A DNA stretch of 64,000 nucleotides from assembly GCF_033807715.1 (NCBI RefSeq), contig NC_084591.1, forward strand, positions 46,337,868 to 46,401,867, given 5' to 3'. Position 1 is the stretch's first letter; every line of letters begins with the position of its first letter. Under the pieces are notes generated by a model. That model made no database searches, was not told the DNA's origin, and saw nothing but the letters and a program-made list of their open reading frames with translations. The translations under genes were made by a program, and so were the position numbers. Origin of the DNA: Cololabis saira. Its lineage: Eukaryota > Chordata > Actinopteri > Beloniformes > Belonidae. This document shows, one piece after another, positions 26,401-32,400 of this stretch.

Positions 26401-29400
26401 TAGAAAAGCAAAGAAACAACAGAAAGGCAAAGAAACATTAACAGATAGTCAATCGCACTTATAAGCTTCAAAAATAGCTTTACAAACCATTTTCTTAAAA
26501 ACCAAAAGAGAATGACATGTTTTTAAATGTATGTTGGCATCATTCCAGACTTTAACTCCAGTAATGGAGACACGTCTCCTTTTCATACCTTTTTTAGCTT
26601 TTTGTACAGTAAAATTTCAGACACCTCTAAGATTATAACGAGTCTCCTGAATTTAAAAAAAACCTCTGTATTGAGTCGGGGAGCATTTTGATTTTGCTCT
26701 GAACATAATTTGCATGATTTTATAATAAAACAAATCATAAAATTTAATAACATGAGAATTTAGAAAAAGTGTCTCTGTGTGAGCGTAGTAATCAGCCTTA
26801 TTGATGATACGTATGGCTCGTTTTTGAAGTTTTATTATTGAATTTAAGGTGGTTTTAAAGGTGGATCCCCACAATTCCACACAGTAAGATAAATAGGGAA
26901 CAATCAATGAGTAGTAGATCAAATGCAAGGCCTTGGAATTCAGTACATTTCTGGATTTATACAGGATTGCGAGTGATTTTGAAATTTTCCCTTTAATGCA
27001 GGGGTCGGCAACCCAAAATGTTGAAAGAGCCATATTAGACCAAAAACACACAAAAAAAAATATGTCTGGAGCCGCAAAAAAAGTCTTGTATAAGCCTTAG
27101 AATGAAGGCAAATGGCGAAAGGGGAAATGTTGAGGAAAAAAGTCGAAATGTTGACGAAATGTCGAGAAAAAAGTCAAAACTTCAAGAAAAAAGTCAATGT
27201 CAAAAGTCAAAATGTCGAGAAAAAAGTTGAAATGTTGAAAAAAAGTTGAAATGTCAAGATTAATGTTGAAGTACAATCTCGAGAAAAAAGTGGAAATGTC
27301 GAGAAAAAAGTGGAAATGTCGAGATTAAAAAGGAAAGGGAAAAAAAGAGGGAAAAAAAAAGGTCAAACATTTTTCAAGAAGCTCCAGGAGCCACTAGGGC
27401 GGCGCTAAAGAGCTGCATGCGGCTCTAGAATCGCGGGTTGCCGACCCCCGTTTTAATGTATTCAATGTGTTGTTTCCAGGTTAACTTTTGGTCAATGACC
27501 ATTCCCAGGTTTGTGATTTGTCTAATTCTCCTTCCTCACGTTCAGCGGGGACGGTCATGTATGAGTTTGGGATGCGTCTAGGGCGAGAGGTCCGTACCCA
27601 GCGTGGCCTCCAGAAGCAGGTGAACTCCTACCTGGCTGCTCTGAACTGCCTGCGCCTCATCAGGCCGGAGTATGCATGGATCGTCCAGCCGGTCTGTGGG
27701 AACACTGTATGTCACACACACACACACGCACACATGCACACAGCCGTCCCACTGAAGTCAGCGGTCCTAATGAACTGTTTGTGTCTGCTGCAGTACGAGC
27801 GACCCGGTGCTTCTCCAAAGAGAAACTCTGACGGAGAGTTTCCTGCTGAACCAGGTGATACTGCCGTCTCTAAAGAGTCTGTCAGCCTCGGTTGGCACTA
27901 GGGGTGTAACAATATATGGTGCCACAAAATTTTGTGATACAAGAACGTCACAATACGTGTCGTGGAGCTGACAAACTGTATCACGATATTGGGTTATTAA
28001 TATGAATCTATTGTGTTGACTAGTAACACGCAGTGTATTGGTGCCGACCGCGCCTCGACCCGCGGACCAAAATCTTCCTCTGCTCAGAAGAAACTAGTAC
28101 CGTTTTGGTCCTGATCACGGGACTCTTGCAGGGTTTTGAGCTCTGAACTTTTACTGATGTAAGGCTGGTGTAGAGTTAAGCCTTACCTTATTAAATTAAA
28201 CCTTTTTGGGGTGGTGAGTAGGATAAACACGGGGAAACTTCTGCTGAGTTCCAGTGTACTTTAATGTCCCTCAACAGTGTAGGATTTTAGAACATCAACA
28301 CAGCACCTAGTGCCGTACTGTGGCGTATCACTCCGCCCAATCTAAAACATATTAACAACTACAGATAAACTGACTAGTGTCATTATAGTCCCTGATTTAC
28401 ATCAGAATAGAAAGAATATATTTATAAAATAATGAACCCTGAATTACCAAAATAACCTTAACAAAAATAAATCTCCTCTTACACTTATAAGGTGAGCATG
28501 AATCAATCTTTTTTATGATGTAAAATTGTATGTATTTATTTATTTATTTAATTTTAGTTGTTAAATTTCTGTAAAAGAAAAAAGTCAAATCATACATGAG
28601 TGATATTTGTACTTGTATGAAACTGAAGATGCATAATGCAAACCTGGCATTTACTTTTAGTTCAGTTTGTGGAAAATGGTTGGCCTGGCTTTCTCTTTAA
28701 AACTTAAACAGTTGTAAAGCATTACAAACTGTAACAATAGGGCAAACGCACAGTATTGTTTTGTATTTTGTGTCTTTCAAATAAAAGACAATTGTTTCCA
28801 GTCATATGTTCCTCATTCAAGGTTGTTAAAAAAAAATACTGCTATAATATCATATCGTTATCGTGACCTCAATATCGTGTATCGTGAGATTAGTGTATCG
28901 TTACAGCCCTAGTTGGCACAAAAGAAAAAACCAATAGAGAATGTGTTCTGTTCCATGGCCGTGTGCTGCTCTGCTCTCTGCTGTTGCTCACGTGAACCGA
29001 TTAGGGAGCAGTTTAAGAACCAAGTGTTCTCTGTTTGCAGTTGCGGGCAGTCGGCAGGTGGATATCCTTGAACTGCAGAACCTGGAAAAGGAGTACTTCC
29101 TGTCCCGGACCCGCCTCACACTCGCTCAATACCACCCGCCGTCAGCAGCCATTGCAGGTACACGTGACTTCTGATCACTAGGAAGAAACTTCTGGAGCTT
29201 TGTCTGCAAATGTTTCTACATGATCAAGTAGTATCAACACTTCTGCAATAATCTGAGTGTGTGCACATGCTCAGTGTTGTTAGTGTGTACTGCAAAAACT
29301 CAAAATCTTACAAGGAATATTTGTCTTATTTCTAGTTAAAATGTATCATTTTTAGTCAAAAAATCTCATTACACTTAAAACAAGAGTCATTACCAGAAAA

Positions 29401-32400
29401 ATAACTTAACTTATACATTTTCACATGTTTCAAGTAAATTTTCATTTGAAATAAGTAGAACAATCTGGCAGTGTAACAAGATTTATCTTCTCATTACAAG
29501 CAAAAAAAGGTAGAGGTACAGAGCAGCTTCCAGCTGCTGGATGCAGCTCATCTGTAAATATTCCATGTTAGGTTTCATCACTTGTAGACTAGTTTCAGGT
29601 TTCACACTAACAAACTGATGCATGTTGGTCCATTCAGAGATGTTGTGTATGTATTTAGTAAAAACAAAGGACCGATAGGAAACTGTCATTGAAGCTGCTT
29701 GTGATGATATTTTCATGTTGTAATCTAATTAATCGTACTGTCCGTCTGTCTCCCTCCCTCTGTCCGTCTGTGCAGGCAGCGCATCGGCCCCCGAGCTCGT
29801 CACCCTGCTGGTCCAGAATGGGCTGTTTGACTCGGCTCTGTCTCTGTGTCAGATCTTTAAGCTGACCCTGACTCCAGTCTTCGAGGGTTTGACTTTCAAG
29901 TGAGTAAAAAAACGAGTGCTTAAGCCTATCCACTCGTTTTTTTTTTTGTTGTCATCTTGACTCCTACTGTCTACTCATTTGTCCTTGCATCCAAGTCTTT
30001 CCACCAGATATCCAATGGCGCTTTTACACTAGTATCTACTCAGCCCGACTCGTCTCCACTCACCTTGCCCTCGTTTATTTTCAATACCCAGATCAGAAAG
30101 AGGAGGTTGGAGTGAAGCTGCTGTGACGTATTTGATTTTGTATCTAAACGAAGAAGACAACAACACTAAAGATGTAGAACCTGGAGGAGATGATAAACAG
30201 GACTGTCTCAGAAAATTAGAATATTGTGATTTTCTGTAATGCAATTACAAAAACAAAAATGTCATACATTCTGGATTCATTACAAATCAACTGAAATATT
30301 GCAAGCCTTTTATTATTTTAATATTGCTGATCATGGCTTACAGCTTAAGAAAACTCAAATATCCTATCTCAAAAAATTTGAATATTCTAGGAATCTTAAT
30401 CTTAAACTGTAAACCATAATCAGCAATATTAAAATAATAAAAGGCTTGCAATATTTCAGTCGATTTGTAATGAATCCAGAATGTATGACATTTTTGTTTT
30501 TGTAATTGCATTAAAGAAAATAAAGAACTTTATCACAATATTCAAATTTTCTGAGACAGTCCTGTAAATGTGCTGCTGGTCTGTGGCTTACCGGTATGTT
30601 TGATACCAAGTTAAAAAATGAGAGTGAGAGAAGCTTCAAGTGGCGGCGCTGCTGAAAAGTCAGCTGGAGCCGTGAGCAGCTATGAAGAGACAGAGCTCCT
30701 GGTAGATCTGGTCGTTCCTTATCTCCGTCTACATCCCTTTTTAATTCTCTCCTTAGCACCAGGTTTATGAACATCTGACCCTCAGAGTTGGATCATGAAA
30801 CAGACTTTTGCTGCCATTGCCTGTCGAATAAAATTAAGAATCCGCGAGTCGCTCTTTCTCTGATTTCCTCCTCCTGACTCAGACGTCTGACTCCAACCCC
30901 CCGACCAATCGGTGGCCTGTAGTGTGATATGTCAGATACAGCCGACTCAGTTGCTTAGAACCTCAGCAGAATAGATACAGAAAAAGTATCTACTCAGCAC
31001 GTTAGACCCCTAGGGGAGAAGCGCAAAAGCGGGGCGAGGTGAGTCCAGTCATGCTGAGTAGGTACTAGTGGAAAAGCGGTTCTACTTGTTCACAAGGACA
31101 GATTGTGCAGGATAGACAGCCGCTTCCAGGCTCAGATAGGATGCTGAGGCCAAATGGCTTCACCTTGTTTTTCTGCTGCGTTCAGATGCATCAAGCTGCA
31201 GTCCGGAGCGGAGGAGTCTCAGAACGCAGCCTGGAGCTGGCTGGCTGCTAATCAGCTGTCAGTGGTCAACACCAAGGAATCCAGGTGAGATCTTTCTACC
31301 AGTAATCCCTCTGAGCTGCACTCTAACCTCAGCAGTGACACATCAACAAGTCCTCCAACAAATCCCTGTGTAATCAGTATCTGAAGTTGAATCCTTGTCT
31401 CCCCTCAGTGCCACGGATGAGGCCTGGCGTCTACTGGCCTCCTACCTGGACAGATATCCCTCCACCAACGGGCAGCATCATCGCCACGTCATTTACAAGC
31501 TGCTGTCACACGACGTTCCTTTGCCTGATTGGCTCCTCCAGTCTTATAAGGTGAGGTTACTCTGTTACAGAGCAGTGCATTGTGGGACAGCACCAGCCTT
31601 TTCTGCTCAAGTGCTTGTTATCATAGACATATATCCGTATCCGCCCCACGGAGCTGCTGCGATACGTCAACGTCGCCGCCATATTGGATGTGGCTAGACT
31701 GCGCTGGAAACTAATACAAGTAAATTGACTTATTTTCATAAAGCGCCTTTCTACAAAGAAATGTACGTTTTACGTCTCATTTATTCATTCACACGCGCAC
31801 TAATATACTTGGGAAACAGTTAGGCACCAAATATAATATATTTAATTTTCTCAGATGGCAAAAATAAGAACTTTATTGATCCCACATAGGAGTAATTCAT
31901 TTTATATCAGCTATAGAGAACAAGGTAGTGCCGAAAAACAATATATATCCCCACTCACAAAAATAAGAAAAATAGAAAAACATATTTTCTCATCAACAAA
32001 ACATATTTAAAATTTTTCAAGTAACAAAATAACATATTTGAACCATTTTTCAGACAATAAAATAACATTTGAATCATTTTTCAGAAAACAAATAACATTC
32101 TTATTTTTGTGAGGGGGGGTATATATTGTTTTTCGGCACTACCTTGTTCTCTATAGCTGATATAACATGAATTACTCCTATGTGGGATCAATAAAGTTCT
32201 TATTTTTGCCATCTGAGAAAATTAAATATATTATATTTGGTACCTAACTGTTTCCAAGTATATTAGTGCGTGTGTGAATGAATAAATGAGACGTAAAACG
32301 TACATTTCTTTGTAGAAAGGCGCTTTACGAAAATAATTCCATTTACTTGTATTAGTTTACAGCGCAGTCTTGCCACATCCAATATGGCGGCGACGTTGAC

